DNA of 64,000 nucleotides from Pseudomonas sp. SCB32 (GCF_009189165.1 NZ_CP045118.1:5332001-5396000), one strand, 5' to 3'; shown: positions 1-10,174, counted from the stretch's first letter. Notes: a model not told the origin generated them from the letters alone. Made by a program: numbers and translations.

Positions 1-2645
1 TCATCCTTGCCGAAGTTGCGATCAAATATTTCCAGCGGTCGGAACTTGGGGAGCTCAGCGACGAAATTGCCCAGGTCACGGGTACGCTCGGGGTAGCGCA
101 CGTAGTAGGCACCCGCAAAACAGAACGCATCCTTGCGCTGATACAGCTCAATGGGGTTATGGACAGCTGGCTGGCAGGCGAACGGCAGCAGGTAGACCCT
201 TTCGTGCCCGAGCCCCGCCTTGTACCGGTGGATGCAATCGATGTCCGTGGTAAAGACGAAATCGAACTGCCTGGCGGTGGTCAGGAAAGTCTCGAAGTGG
301 ATCGGGTCTTCCTTGTTCCAGAAGGCGGTTGGCACGCCATTGGTCTTGCACCAGGCCACGATGCCTTGCAGCTCCTGGCTGTTATGCCCCACCTTGCTGC
401 CCCAGAGATCATCCTTGCCACGCCAAGCAGACTCGATGAACAGCAGTTCCGGCTGGAATGCCTGTAACTCGTCCAACCAGTTACCTGGGGTGAGCTGTTT
501 CAAGTCGCACTCAAGGCGATAGGAGCCGTAAGAGAACTCATCCATGACGCAGGCCACTCGGACCTGTTTCCCGTCAGCCTGACTCGCAAGCATAAGCTGG
601 CGCGCCATCCCTGCGTTACCGAGCAGTATCGGACGTGCGTTGTCGTAGGTATCGGCGAACTGTTGCGGGGCCGGCAGGGCTTTGGGAGAGGTATCGTGCC
701 CGACGTGTTTCCACCGAAGCGCCTTTCGTTGTTTGCTGGCCTGCCGATAGAGACTCAGCAGCGAGCCCGGCAAGCGCACGAGCCCGTCCAGGGAGGTAGC
801 ACCCGCCTTCAGCTGATACCCCAGTTGATAGGTCAGGCTGGCCCGTGTCTTGATCAGGCGCTGTTCGGCCTGGTAGCGCTTGGCATTGGCCCGCTGCAGG
901 TCCTCGACCAGTTCCTCGATCTTTCGCTTCTGCTTGGAGGAACACTCGAGGAGGCTGTCCATTTCCGCCTTCAATTGAGGGATCTGCTCCCCGGTGACAC
1001 TGCGATATTTCTGGTTGGCGACATCCAGCAGGGCGCGAGTGGACGCCAGTTCGCTGTTCACGTGTTGTTGCGACGCCTGCCAGTCCTCCCGGGCACTCTC
1101 CAGCAGCACTTCGGCCGCTTCCCGTCGAGCACGCTCCTCGGAGAGCTGCTCCTGTAGCTTCTCGTTTAGGTTGCTTACATCTCGTGCCTGCCGTTGTGAG
1201 ATCTGCAGGTCCTCTTCTGCGGCAAGGTACGCGTGATGATTTCGGTCCAGCTGCTCCTGGAGGAGTGTTGTCTGCACGACCTTGTCCAGCTCAAGCTGTT
1301 CGATCTGCGCCAAAAGCGATGTGCGCTTCTGTTGAAGTTCGCTGTTTTCGAGCGCCTGTCGTTGTCGATCCCGCTCTGCGTTCTGTCGAGTCGACGACAA
1401 GACGTCCTCTGCCTCGCGGCGGCGACCCTGCTCAAGAATTACTTGCTGCTTCGCGGCGGAAAGCTGCCCGCCCAGCACCTTCCCAGCCTGCTTCCGAGCC
1501 TCAAGTTCAGCCTGCAGGGAGACGATATCCCCCCGTAGAGCCACCACGAGGCCCTCGGCAATCCGTGCGTTTTCCTGGGCAACAGCCAAGGTCGGCTCGA
1601 CAACGAGCTTGGCCGATTCGGATATATCCAGCTTCGAATCCAATTGCGAAATCCTTTCCTTAATCCACTGAGGCTCGCTGCCGGTCTCCGCCAGGCGGGC
1701 AAGCGGCAACGCTCTGGTGTCCACCTGGAGAGAAATCGCCCCTGGTTGTATCGTCTCCACTGGCAACTCCACCTCGACGACCTGCCGACGCGACGGGCCA
1801 GCCTTTTTCTTCGCAGATCGCGATGGGGTTGGAACCTTCTCCGAAGGACTCTGGATCACCTGCCGTTGCTCGGCAGCACGATAGGTATCAAGCAGCCTCT
1901 TGAGCCGCGAGCGTGCGAGACGCAGCCCGCCATCGACCTGCTCACTGGGTAGGAAGAGATGCGTGGGACTAGCGTTGAAGGACTCCAGGTAGCTGTACCC
2001 CCGAACCTGCAGCCAGTCCGCCACTACGACGAACTCGTCCTTGGACAGACACTCGACATAGATCATCGGCCGGTCCCTGCGCAGCAGCTGCTCAGCGCCC
2101 TGCAGCACGGGCATTTCCATGCCTTCAACATCGATCTTCAACAGCTTCACGGTGTGATCGAAGTGCAGATCGTCGAGCGCGACGATATCGATATCGCCTT
2201 CCCCCACCACGATGCTCTGCGCGCCGAGATTTTCCGGAATCGCCCGCTCGAATCGCCCTCGAGCTTCAGCCTCGCCCACTGCGCGAGCCATGACTGCCAC
2301 ACGCTCCGACAAATCATTGGCTTCAATACAGGACGCCAGTGCACCCGCCAGCGCTGGGTTGGGCTCGAAAGCGATGACCTGGCATCCGACAACTGCGGCC
2401 AGATACAGGGTGTGATTTCCAATATTCGCGCCGACATCCAGAACAAGATCACCGGTGCACACGCGCCGGCCCATGTCCTCGAGCATCGAAAGCTCGTACG
2501 GACGTTGCTCGGCAACGATCTTCTTCTGGATGTAATCCGTCTCGCAATTGGGCAGAAACAGGCTGTATCGGTGCTCACCCACCGTAAGGGTGGCCACTTT
2601 ACGAACCGGATCGTGTGCGAGTCGGACGGCTACTTCAGCGTGCAT
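1..2645 (-). CDS. FkbM methyltransferase - coiled coil - CgeB-like glycosyltransferase fusion (partial, runs off left edge)
   Basis: An open frame of 881 codons runs from an ATG at 2645 to the window edge without a stop, so the C-terminus is missing. An in-frame TAG lies 24 nt upstream of the ATG, which fixes the start. Residues about 60-215 form a FkbM-type SAM methyltransferase: the SAM loop LVLDVGANIGN is at 67-77, FEPN at 93-96 and IDVEG at 171-175. Residues about 330-620 are rich in Glu, Gln and Arg and read as a long coiled coil. From about 660 the sequence resembles CgeB/DUF3880-type glycosyltransferases. It follows wecC by 25 nt and is very likely in the same operon. Inferred role: methylation and glycosyl transfer in glycan assembly, perhaps as a chain-length or end-capping scaffold. 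The methyl acceptor is unknown. Confidence 0.85.
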   Translation of the reverse strand, partial: MHAEVAVRLAHDPVRKVATLTVGEHRYSLFLPNCETDYIQKKIVAEQRPYELSMLEDMGRRVCTGDLVLDVGANIGNHTLYLAAVVGCQVIAFEPNPALAGALASCIEANDLSERVAVMARAVGEAEARGRFERAIPENLGAQSIVVGEGDIDIVALDDLHFDHTVKLLKIDVEGMEMPVLQGAEQLLRRDRPMIYVECLSKDEFVVVADWLQVRGYSYLESFNASPTHLFLPSEQVDGGLRLARSRLKRLLDTYRAAEQRQVIQSPSEKVPTPSRSAKKKAGPSRRQVVEVELPVETIQPGAISLQVDTRALPLARLAETGSEPQWIKERISQLDSKLDISESAKLVVEPTLAVAQENARIAEGLVVALRGDIVSLQAELEARKQAGKVLGGQLSAAKQQVILEQGRRREAEDVLSSTRQNAERDRQRQALENSELQQKRTSLLAQIEQLELDKVVQTTLLQEQLDRNHHAYLAAEEDLQISQRQARDVSNLNEKLQEQLSEERARREAAEVLLESAREDWQASQQHVNSELASTRALLDVANQKYRSVTGEQIPQLKAEMDSLLECSSKQKRKIEELVEDLQRANAKRYQAEQRLIKTRASLTYQLGYQLKAGATSLDGLVRLPGSLLSLYRQASKQRKALRWKHVGHDTSPKALPAPQQFADTYDNARPILLGNAGMARQLMLASQADGKQVRVACVMDEFSYGSYRLECDLKQLTPGNWLDELQAFQPELLFIESAWRGKDDLWGSKVGHNSQELQGIVAWCKTNGVPTAFWNKEDPIHFETFLTTARQFDFVFTTDIDCIHRYKAGLGHERVYLLPFACQPAVHNPIELYQRKDAFCFAGAYYVRYPERTRDLGNFVAELPKFRPLEIFDRNFGKD

Positions 2646-2670
2646 ATCGGCGTCTGCTGTTACGTACTAG

Positions 2671-3909
2671 TCAGTTGAGAGCGCCACAGAAGTCCAGGGG
2701 CCGCAGGCTCCGCAGTACCTCCGACCCCCTGAACTCCCTGTGCGGAACCAGCACCGCGATCAACGCATCGCGTCCTTGCCCGAGAAACTCATCGAAGCCC
2801 ACCAGTTCGCAGCGATCCTTGCGAAGGGAAGCCGGCACCTCTTCGATGTTCGGCTCCACCAGCTTGATCTCGAACCCTTCATCAAGGAGCCGCTGGACAA
2901 TGCCCAACGCAGGACTCTCGCGCAGATCGTCGATGTCCGCCTTGAAGGCAGCCCCCAAGCAATAGATTTGCTGACTGTCACGCGCCGCAGCTTCAGCCTT
3001 GAGCTTGCTGACGACGAGCTCGGGCTTGTAATCGTTGACCTCGCGGGCACAGCGGATCAGGCGCGCCTCATTGGGCGTCCTGCTGACGATGAACCAGGGG
3101 TCGACCGCGATGCAGTGGCCGCCAACACCCGGGCCGGGCCGGAGGATATTCACTCGCGGGTGGTGGTTGGCCAGACGGATCAGCGCCCAGACATCGATGC
3201 CCAGCTTGTCGCAAATGATCGACAGCTCATTGGCGAATGCGATGTTCACGTCACGGAAGCTGTTCTCAGCCAGCTTGCACATCTCCGCGGTGCGAGCATC
3301 GGTCACGATGCACTCCCCTTCGACGAAGGTCTTGTACAGGCGCACCGCAGCCGCTGAACATTTGGGCGTCAGCCCACCGATGATCCGGTCGTTCTCCACC
3401 AACTCACGCAGCACATGTCCGGGCAGAACCCGCTCTGGGCAATGGGCGATTCGAATGTCCGACGCCTCGCCGTGGGTGGACGGGAACGTCAGGTCCGGCC
3501 GTCCTTCGGCCAGCCACTGGGCCATCTGCTCGGTGGCTCCGACTGGAGAGGTGGATTCGAGAACGACCAGATTCCCGGCCTTCAATACGGGAGCAATGGC
3601 CCTGCTCGCGCGCTCGATGTATCCCAGGTCTGGCTCGTGCCCATCCTTGAATGGCGTCGGGACAGCAATCAGGAAAGCGTCCGCGGGCTCCGGAGTCGTC
3701 GTGGCGCGCAGGTAGCCGCCGGATACCGCCGCGTGCACCACCATATCGAGTTCAGGCTCTACGATATGGATGCCCCCACGGTTGATCGTCTCCACCGCGC
3801 GCCGATTGACATCTACGCCAATCACCGTCTTTCCGCGGGCGGCAAACACCGCCGCAGTGGGGAGACCAATGTAGCCAAGACCAACCACCGAAATCCTTGT
3901 GAAGCTCAT
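2671..3909 (-). CDS. wecC: UDP-N-acetyl-D-mannosamine dehydrogenase WecC
   Basis: The 412-aa protein is a UDP-glucose/GDP-mannose dehydrogenase family member that oxidises UDP-ManNAc to UDP-ManNAcA with NAD+ in the cytoplasm. It has an N-terminal Rossmann loop (VGLGYIG, residues 9-15) and the catalytic Cys266 within [13 protein letters not shown]. The C-terminal NAD/UDP-binding domain is complete. Length is normal for the family. The start ATG overlaps the wecB stop (ATGA at 3906-3909), so the two are translationally coupled. With WecB it supplies ManNAcA, a common acidic sugar of O-antigens and ECA-like glycans. A related NDP-HexNAc dehydrogenase specificity cannot be ruled out. Confidence 0.92.
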   Translation of the reverse strand: MSFTRISVVGLGYIGLPTAAVFAARGKTVIGVDVNRRAVETINRGGIHIVEPELDMVVHAAVSGGYLRATTTPEPADAFLIAVPTPFKDGHEPDLGYIERASRAIAPVLKAGNLVVLESTSPVGATEQMAQWLAEGRPDLTFPSTHGEASDIRIAHCPERVLPGHVLRELVENDRIIGGLTPKCSAAAVRLYKTFVEGECIVTDARTAEMCKLAENSFRDVNIAFANELSIICDKLGIDVWALIRLANHHPRVNILRPGPGVGGHCIAVDPWFIVSRTPNEARLIRCAREVNDYKPELVVSKLKAEAAARDSQQIYCLGAAFKADIDDLRESPALGIVQRLLDEGFEIKLVEPNIEEVPASLRKDRCELVGFDEFLGQGRDALIAVLVPHREFRGSEVLRSLRPLDFCGALN

Positions 3910-5060
3910 GCTGCACCTTTCAATTTGTCATTACGCAGGCCGGCCAACGCGTCGAGGATTCTTTCGCAGGCATGGCCGTCGCCGTAGGGGTTGTGGGCAA
4001 AACTCATGGCGCGATAGGCGGCGTCATCAGTCAGCAATTGATGGAGATTTCGCGAGACGCTCTCGGCCTCGGCACCGACCAGCCTGACGGTGCCGGCCGC
4101 CACCGCCTCGGGGCGCTCGGTGGTGTCACGCATGACCAGCACCGGCTTGCCCAGGGAAGGCGCTTCCTCTTGAATGCCTCCCGAATCGGTGAGGATCAGG
4201 TGCGAGCGGCTCATCAGGTAAACGAACGGCAGATAGTCCAGGGGTTCGATCAGATGGATGTTGTCGATCCCCGTCAGCAGTCGATTGACGGGCCCCCGCA
4301 CATTCGGATTGAGGTGCACCGGATAGACGATGTCGAGGTCCGGGAAAGCCGTCGCCGTCGCTGCCAGCGCTTTACAGATTTCTTCGAAACCGCGTCCGAA
4401 GTTCTCACGACGATGTCCGGTCACCAGAACGATGCGGCGCTCCGATCGCAGGAAGGCGAACTGCGCCTGTAAGCGGGCTCGTATCTCCGACACACCGCAA
4501 TCAAGCTTTTTCACTACGTCCAGCAGCGCATCGATGACTGTATTGCCGGTGACGTGAATCCGATTGGGTGGCACGCCCTCGCGCAGCAGGTTGTCCCGGG
4601 ACGCTTGGGTAGGAGCGAAATGCATGGTCGCCAGGGCTCCCGTCAGCCGACGGTTCCCCTCCTCGGGCCAGGGCGAATACAGGTTGGAGGTTCGCAGACC
4701 GGCCTCCACATGCCCCACCGGAATTTGCTGGTAATACGCCGCAAGGCTGGCAGCGAAGGTAGTCGCGGTGTCACCGTGCACCAGCAGAATATCCGGCTGG
4801 AAGTCACGGAGAACGGGCTTCAAGCCCTGCAGGATGGCTGTAGTGACATCGGTCAGGCCCTGGTCCGCCCTCATGATCGAAAGGTCGTAATCAGGTACCA
4901 GTTCGAACAGTTCGAGTACCTGATCGAGCATCTGCCGGTGCTGCCCGGTCACGCAGACACAGGCATCGAAGCGGGGGTCAGCGGACAATGCCTTGACCAG
5001 CGGCGCCATCTTGATTGCCTCTGGACGAGTTCCAAAGACGCTAAGAACCTTGATCGGCAT
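3906..5060 (-). CDS. wecB: UDP-N-acetylglucosamine 2-epimerase (non-hydrolysing) WecB
   Basis: The 384-aa enzyme interconverts UDP-GlcNAc and UDP-ManNAc. It starts with the family's typical [17 protein letters not shown] and contains [23 protein letters not shown] and [10 protein letters not shown], the GT-B-fold active-site segments. The open frame extends to 5288, but the ATG at 5060 is preferred: it begins at the conserved N-terminus and has GGAAGG upstream, while the extra 76 residues do not look like this family. First gene of the wecB-wecC-FkbM operon, with a long leader region upstream. The stop overlaps wecC. Confidence 0.93.
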   Translation of the reverse strand: MPIKVLSVFGTRPEAIKMAPLVKALSADPRFDACVCVTGQHRQMLDQVLELFELVPDYDLSIMRADQGLTDVTTAILQGLKPVLRDFQPDILLVHGDTATTFAASLAAYYQQIPVGHVEAGLRTSNLYSPWPEEGNRRLTGALATMHFAPTQASRDNLLREGVPPNRIHVTGNTVIDALLDVVKKLDCGVSEIRARLQAQFAFLRSERRIVLVTGHRRENFGRGFEEICKALAATATAFPDLDIVYPVHLNPNVRGPVNRLLTGIDNIHLIEPLDYLPFVYLMSRSHLILTDSGGIQEEAPSLGKPVLVMRDTTERPEAVAAGTVRLVGAEAESVSRNLHQLLTDDAAYRAMSFAHNPYGDGHACERILDALAGLRNDKLKGAA

Positions 5061-5581
5061 TGAACGCACCTTCCACCCGGTCAATTGATAGAAACTTCCG
5101 TCCCGCACAACGCCTGCCGCAATCACGAACGAACACAGACTCCAAGGCGGAGCGATGCCGTTAAGCGGATTGGGAGGAACGCTCGCGTGAACCGCATACC
5201 CAGTCGATCCGGGCATGCAAACGAGGTGCGCAGTGTCGATTTTTTCGATCGAAAGATCTGTCAGCGAACACCGCCCCTGACCGACCAAGAACCTTCAGAT
5301 TGCGACAGGATTTTCTGATACGGATTTGCGCAAGGACGTCATGAGAGCAATGAGATGGGGACATCAGGCAAGAGACGAACAGCCATACCGACTGCGTCAG
5401 CCAACGAGATGGGGAGGGTGGGAGATTGCGATGACAGAAGCTGGCCAGGGTGGTGCGCAACATTGTCCTCGCCACCTCCCAGAGAAGCCGCGAGCCCTTA
5501 ATTCAAACGCTGTCGGAAGAGCGGGCCTCGGCAAATATGCAGGTGACATGAGCGGCGGGAAGAAACGCGAGTAATGGGAAA
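5061..5581. other. Non-coding stretch upstream of wecB
   Basis: About 520 bases without a convincing gene on either strand; short frames here have no family features. It must hold the promoter of the wecB operon. A 12-bp palindrome TTTCGATCGAAA lies at 5243-5254. I saw no JUMPstart/ops element. Confidence 0.5.
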
Positions 5582-5884
5582 CTAGACCAGCAACGCTCCC
5601 CATACAGGCAAGTGCTCGTCAGCCGCTACATTGACAGCGGCCTCCCCCTGCCGCCGGCGAATACGTAATCGCTCCGCACTGTAGAGCAACGGGCCGCCAT
5701 TGTCTTTTGCGCCAAACGGGTCATCGATCAGGACACCACCGATCAGTCCCTGTCGGAACAGTTCCCGAATGACCAACAGGTTTCTCTCGCGGCTGCCGCT
5801 CAGATCGTTCACGCTTTTCGAGTCGGTTTCCGAAAGCTGGCTGAGCACGGCGCGCAGCTGGGCCTGGGAGAAAGGGCGACTCAT
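5582..5884 (-). CDS. Small hypothetical protein (100 aa)
   Basis: A 100-aa soluble, charged protein with an ATG start. No known motif is recognised. The N-terminal half is predicted helical and contains a segment that could be a winged-helix-like recognition region (RERNLLVIRELFRQGLIGG). It lies downstream of the yceH gene on the same strand with a gap of about 110 nt that contains a strong hairpin, so it is probably separately transcribed. Codon use looks like that of the neighbouring core genes. Likely a real conserved Pseudomonas hypothetical; function unknown. Confidence 0.6.
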   Translation of the reverse strand: MSRPFSQAQLRAVLSQLSETDSKSVNDLSGSRERNLLVIRELFRQGLIGGVLIDDPFGAKDNGGPLLYSAERLRIRRRQGEAAVNVAADEHLPVWGALLV

Positions 5885-5954
5885 GGTGGACTCCGGATCA
5901 ACGCGGGCGGAGTCGTGACTATCGACGACGAATGTTAACGCTCGATTAGGGGCA

Positions 5955-5980
5955 GCTGGCCGGCGGGGCGGCCGGCCAGC
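5955..5980 (-). terminator. GC hairpin downstream of yceH
   Basis: A perfect 10-bp inverted repeat (GCTGGCCGGC at 5955-5964 and GCCGGCCAGC at 5971-5980) with a 6-nt loop lies 14 nt after the yceH stop. There is no clear U-tract, so it may be an mRNA-stabilising hairpin or a weak terminator. Confidence 0.5.
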
Positions 5981-5994
5981 GAGGAACGCCTGAG

Positions 5995-6666
5995 TCAGTC
6001 CCGCGAGACGCCCAGCTCCAACAGGGCGAGACGCTCTTCCAGGGCGGCGATGCGGGCCTCCAGTTCGACCAGACGGCCTTCGTCGTACCCACCACCGTCG
6101 CTGCGCTCACTCGAAGCGCGGCTACCGCTGGCGACGATGGCGGCCGCACGGTCTTCCTCGGTACCCAGCAGATGCATGTAGCGGTCTTCGCGCTGGCCGC
6201 TCTGGCGTTCCAATTGCACAGCCATGCCACGCGCGGCGAGACGTTCGAGCTGGTGGCGGACTTCCTCGGTGTCGTCAAAATCGTGCATGCGCTGGCTGCG
6301 GGTCAGCAGTTCGTTGAGAGTCTGCGGGCCTCGCAGGAACAGCAGGCCGAGCAGGATGACCTGCGGCTTCACCAACTCCAGCGCCTTGTCCAGCCGCTGT
6401 TCCCAGCGGTCGGCGCGACTGCCCATGACCAGTCGGGTCATCTCGCGCCCTTCGAGGTGGCGCAGGGACTGGCCGACCTGGCCGGGGGTGAGGTTCATCA
6501 CCGGGTCGCGGCTGGTCTTCTGGTTGCAGGCGGTGACCAGGGCGTTGAGGGTCAGCGGGTAGGTTTCCGGAGTAGTGACCTGTTTCTCGATCAGGCATCC
6601 GAGAACGCGGGCATCCACTGCGCTGAGCGGTTCGAAGTCGGAAAGGGTGTCGAGCGACTGGCTCAT
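5995..6666 (-). CDS. YceH family protein (DUF480, double winged helix)
   Basis: The 223-aa protein matches the YceH/UPF0502 family: residues near the N-terminus contain the hallmark [20 protein letters not shown] and [14 protein letters not shown] segments, followed by a second winged-helix part ([19 protein letters not shown]). The C-terminus is a heptad-rich tail ([16 protein letters not shown]), a probable short coiled coil. The function is not established; the fold suggests nucleic-acid binding. The frame can be extended to a TTG at 6681, but ATG at 6666 is preferred. Stand-alone gene between unrelated neighbours. Confidence 0.88.
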   Translation of the reverse strand: MSQSLDTLSDFEPLSAVDARVLGCLIEKQVTTPETYPLTLNALVTACNQKTSRDPVMNLTPGQVGQSLRHLEGREMTRLVMGSRADRWEQRLDKALELVKPQVILLGLLFLRGPQTLNELLTRSQRMHDFDDTEEVRHQLERLAARGMAVQLERQSGQREDRYMHLLGTEEDRAAAIVASGSRASSERSDGGGYDEGRLVELEARIAALEERLALLELGVSRD

Positions 6667-6727
6667 GGCGGTATCCGTCAATGGAGGAACCGCCCTAGCC
6701 TAGCCAATTGCGCAGCGTTTGGCAGCC

Positions 6728-7483
6728 TCAGGCAGCGCCGGCCAGACGGCGGCTCAGCGGTCGCTCGATGACCGCCCAATGGGAGAAGGACTCGGCCAGC
6801 TCCTGCTCGCGCCCCTGCGCATCGCGGCCGAGGGTGCGACGGGCGAGATCGCCGGTGAACCAGTTGGCGGTGTTCGCCGCGACTACACGGCCCTCTCCGT
6901 TGACCACCAGGGCTTCATGACCCATCTGCATCAGACTGCCCAGCAGTACGCCCTCGAACTCGTGCAATGCGATGTCGGCGGCGGCAACGCCAATGAAGCG
7001 GCCGTCCACCTGGATCGGCACGGAGAAGGCGAGGATGTACAGATCGGTACCGTAGAGGTCGACGAAGGGCCCGACCACCGAGGGCAAGCCGCTGGTGCGC
7101 GGGCGGGAGAACCAGGGCATGTTGAGGTAGTTGTAGAAGTTCTCGCTGCGCCGGTTGAAGTTCAGACTCATGGGCACGACCTTGTCGCCGCGGCCGTGAT
7201 ACCACCACTCCAGGTACATCTCCTGATCAGCCAACTCGCCCGGCTCGATCACTACACCGGTGCCGTGCAGGCGTGTGCCATCAGCGGTGAGGTCGTGCTG
7301 GATGCGCGGGCGCAGCGCACCTAGGTCCTTCGAGGACGGACGCTTGCCCTCCTTCGCCAGCTCGCGCCAGATCGCCACGACCTCGCCGGCCAGCTCGTCG
7401 AGGCGCAGGAAAACGTTACGGATGGAAGCGTCGATGCGCTGTGCACAGCGCTGGAGTTCATCCGTGGGTTGCTCGCTGGACAT
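6728..7483 (-). CDS. Soluble Cache (PDC) sensor-domain protein
   Basis: The 251-aa protein carries one dCache/PDC-type sensor domain (core about 85-200) with FYNYLNMPWF, VGPFVDLYGTDLY and the family-typical end GRFIGVAAADIAL. There is no signal peptide, no membrane segment and no kinase, cyclase or chemotaxis output domain, so it appears to be a cytoplasmic stand-alone ligand sensor. It lies 119 nt after the GntR gene on the same strand and close to an amine-type aldehyde dehydrogenase/permease pair, so it may sense the same small molecule. This role is inferred; Cache domains commonly bind amino acids, amines or organic acids. Confidence 0.75.
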   Translation of the reverse strand: MSSEQPTDELQRCAQRIDASIRNVFLRLDELAGEVVAIWRELAKEGKRPSSKDLGALRPRIQHDLTADGTRLHGTGVVIEPGELADQEMYLEWWYHGRGDKVVPMSLNFNRRSENFYNYLNMPWFSRPRTSGLPSVVGPFVDLYGTDLYILAFSVPIQVDGRFIGVAAADIALHEFEGVLLGSLMQMGHEALVVNGEGRVVAANTANWFTGDLARRTLGRDAQGREQELAESFSHWAVIERPLSRRLAGAA

Positions 7484-7602
7484 GACCGGGGGTCCTCGCT
7501 GTTCTTGTTATCGCGCAGGCCAGAGAGGCCCGCGTGTCTGTTCGGTGAGTCATCGCATGCGCCCGTCCGGACGCGCCGGGAAAGCAGCAAGCACTGTGCC
7601 AC

Positions 7603-8349
7603 TCAGCCGTCGTCGGCCAGCAGGCTCAGGCGAAGGTTGATCAGGCGTTTGATGCCGCGGGTGACGTGGGCTTCCGCCAGCGCGCCGGCCAGGTTCGAGT
7701 CTCCTGCCGTGATCGCTTCGAGAATGGCGCGGTGTTCCTGTTCGATGGTCGCAGCTCCAGGAAAGCCGTCCACCGGCAACCACAACCATTCGCCGATCTC
7801 CGCCTGCAGGCGCGTTTCCGCGTGGGTGAGGCGCACGGACTGGGCGGCAACGGCGATCTCGATATGGAAGCGCGCATCGGCGCGGCGCTGTTCCTGGCGC
7901 GTGGTGGCGCTCGCCAGAGCGTCGAGGTACTGGGCAATGCGCGCAAGTTCATCGGGCGTCGAGCGCTGGGCAGCCAAGCGCGCGGCGGCACCAGCGATGG
8001 CGACGTGCTCGTCGCCCAGGTCACGCAATTCCAGCGCACTCATCTGGCGCAGCTGGCCGAGCAGCGCATCCTCCGATGTGCGCTGCGGCGAGCAGACGAA
8101 GCTGCCGCCATTGCGCCCGCGCCGGGTCTCGATCACGCCACGCTCGCGCAGCTCTGCCAGAGCATCGCGCAGGGTCACGGTGGCGACGCCGAACTGCATC
8201 GCCAGCTCGCTTTCGCTGGGCAGTTGCTCCCCCTCGGCGTAGAGGCCGAGATCGACCATTTCCACCAGCCGGCGCGCAACCTCTTCGGTGCGCCCTTCCT
8301 GGCGCAGACGCATGAAACTGGCGGGGCGGACTTTCCTGAATTCGTTCAT
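7603..8349 (-). CDS. GntR family (FadR/FCD) transcriptional regulator
   Basis: The 248-aa protein has an N-terminal winged helix (residues about 15-90, with LPSESELAMQFGVATVTLRDAL) and a C-terminal all-helical FCD ligand-binding domain with metal-binding-type D/H residues (DARFHIEIA, EHRAIL). ATG at 8349 is preferred over the longer open frame to 8544 because homologues start just before the winged helix and the extra 65 residues are low-complexity basic sequence. It is divergent from the aldehyde dehydrogenase-permease operon, which it probably controls in response to a carboxylate, amino-acid or amine-derived effector. Confidence 0.88.
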   Translation of the reverse strand: MNEFRKVRPASFMRLRQEGRTEEVARRLVEMVDLGLYAEGEQLPSESELAMQFGVATVTLRDALAELRERGVIETRRGRNGGSFVCSPQRTSEDALLGQLRQMSALELRDLGDEHVAIAGAAARLAAQRSTPDELARIAQYLDALASATTRQEQRRADARFHIEIAVAAQSVRLTHAETRLQAEIGEWLWLPVDGFPGAATIEQEHRAILEAITAGDSNLAGALAEAHVTRGIKRLINLRLSLLADDG

Positions 8350-8651
8350 AGGCAGCAGTGCGAGGGGCGCTCGAGGCGGACGCTTCCTGCGCGAAATATT
8401 CCTGTTCCGGCGTTGATGGCGAAGTCTACCGGCAGCCGGGCTGCGGCTTCGCTCAAAACTATGTCTCCATATTTTTAAATCGCTTTCCGGACTCCCAGCA
8501 AGGCCTTTCAACAAAAAAACCCCGTTCAAACGCTCATTTTTCAACCTGTATTGGCAACGGCAGAATCATAAGATATGGTTTCAAATGTATTTGCCAGTGA
8601 CGGCCCTCGAGCCGCCTCCGCCAACAACAGCTAGAACGAGGAGCGATACAG
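8350..8651. promoter_or_regulatory. Divergent promoter region, gntR / aldehyde dehydrogenase
   Basis: About 300 bases with an AT-rich core (8455-8590) between divergent genes, expected to hold both promoters and the GntR operator. CCATAT (8466-8471) and ATATGG (8573-8578) recur as separated half-sites in opposite orientation; this is weak evidence for an operator. Confidence 0.5.
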
Positions 8652-10145
8652 ATGAGCCAGCCAACCCGCGCCGATTGGGAAGCCCGCGCCAAGACCCTGA
8701 AGATCGAAGGCCGCGCCTTCATCCAAGGCGAGTACCTTGCCGCCGCCTCCGGCGACACCTTCGACTGCATCAGCCCGGTGGACGGCCGCCTGCTGGCCAA
8801 GGTCACCAGTTGCGATGCCGCCGATGCCGAGCGCGCTGTGCAGAGCGCCCGCGCCACCTTCGACTCCGGAGTCTGGTCGCGTGAAGCGCCAGCCGCACGC
8901 AAGGCCGTGATGATCCGCTTCGCCGCCTTGCTCGAAGAGCACGCCGAGGAACTGGCGCTGCTGGAAACCCTGGACATGGGCAAGCCCATCGGCGACTCGC
9001 TGAACGTCGACCTGCCGGGCGCTGCCGACTCCCTGCGCTGGAGCGGCGAGGCCATCGACAAGGTCTACGACGAAGTGGCCGCCACCTCCCATGACCAGCT
9101 CGGCCTGGTCACCCGCGAGCCGGTAGGCGTAGTCGCCGCCATCGTGCCGTGGAACTTCCCGCTGATGATGGCCGCATGGAAACTCGGTCCGGCGCTGGCC
9201 ACCGGCAACTCGGTGATCCTCAAGCCCTCCGAGCGCTCGCCGCTGACCGCCATCCGCATCGCCCAACTGGCCCTCGAGGCAGGCCTGCCGGCCGGCGTGC
9301 TGAACGTGCTGCCGGGCTACGGCCACACCGTCGGCAAGGCCCTGTCCCTGCACATGGATGTGGACACCGTGGTGTTCACCGGTTCGACCAAAATCGCCAA
9401 GCAGCTGATGGTCTATGCCGGTGAATCGAACATGAAGCGCGTCTGGCTGGAAGCCGGCGGCAAGAGCCCGAACATCGTCTTCGAAGACGCCCCGGACCTG
9501 CAGGCTGCCGCCGAATCCGCCGCCGCCGCCATCGCCTTCAACCAGGGCGAAGTGTGCACCGCTGGCTCGCGCCTGCTGGTGCAGAAGTCGATCAAGGCGA
9601 AGTTCGTTCCGCTGGTGGTCGAAGCGCTGAAGGGCTGGAAAGCCGGCCACCCGCTGGACCCGGAAACCAACGTCGGCGCCCTGGTGGACGGTCGCCAGCT
9701 GGAGCAGGTGCTGGGCTACATCCAGGCCGGCCAGGACGAAGGCGCGAAGATCCTCACCGGCGGCAAGCGCGTGCTGGAGGAAACCGGCGGCACTTACGTC
9801 GAGCCGACCCTGTTCGACGGCGTGAGCAATGCCATGCGCATCGCCCGTGAAGAAATCTTCGGCCCGGTGCTCTCGGTCATCGAGTTCGAGGACGCCGAGG
9901 AAGCCGTGCGCATTGCCAACGACACCCCGTACGGTCTGGCCGCCGCGGTATGGACCAGCGACATCTCCAAGGCCCACCTCACCGCTCGCGCCCTGCGCGC
10001 CGGCAGCGTGTGGGTGAACATGTACGACGGCGGCGACATGACCGCGCCCTTCGGCGGCTTCAAGCAGTCGGGCAACGGTCGCGACAAGTCGCTGCACGCC
10101 TTCGACAAGTACACCGAGCTCAAAGCCACCTGGATCAAGCTGTAA
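8652..10145 (+). CDS. NAD(P)+-dependent aldehyde dehydrogenase, KauB/PuuC-like
   Basis: The 497-aa protein is a full-length ALDH-superfamily enzyme. Catalytic Cys302 (FNQGEVCTAGS), Glu267 (LEAGGKSPN), the IVPWNFPL oxyanion Asn and the FTGSTKIAK nucleotide loop are all present. It closely resembles Pseudomonas KauB/PauC and E. coli PuuC, which oxidise omega-amino aldehydes such as gamma-glutamyl-aminobutyraldehyde or 4-guanidinobutyraldehyde to the acids. It is followed by an APC permease and is divergent from a GntR regulator, giving a compact amine-catabolism unit. The exact substrate is an inference from family resemblance. Confidence 0.9.
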   Translation: MSQPTRADWEARAKTLKIEGRAFIQGEYLAAASGDTFDCISPVDGRLLAKVTSCDAADAERAVQSARATFDSGVWSREAPAARKAVMIRFAALLEEHAEELALLETLDMGKPIGDSLNVDLPGAADSLRWSGEAIDKVYDEVAATSHDQLGLVTREPVGVVAAIVPWNFPLMMAAWKLGPALATGNSVILKPSERSPLTAIRIAQLALEAGLPAGVLNVLPGYGHTVGKALSLHMDVDTVVFTGSTKIAKQLMVYAGESNMKRVWLEAGGKSPNIVFEDAPDLQAAAESAAAAIAFNQGEVCTAGSRLLVQKSIKAKFVPLVVEALKGWKAGHPLDPETNVGALVDGRQLEQVLGYIQAGQDEGAKILTGGKRVLEETGGTYVEPTLFDGVSNAMRIAREEIFGPVLSVIEFEDAEEAVRIANDTPYGLAAAVWTSDISKAHLTARALRAGSVWVNMYDGGDMTAPFGGFKQSGNGRDKSLHAFDKYTELKATWIKL

Positions 10146-10174
10146 CCGACCAGGGCCTGAGGTTTGAAGGAAGA

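Noticed and set aside
1959..2678. 239-aa plus-strand frame over the FkbM methyltransferase
   Set aside because: It is a shadow of the minus-strand gene, which has FkbM motifs and correct codon pattern; the plus frame has no domain.
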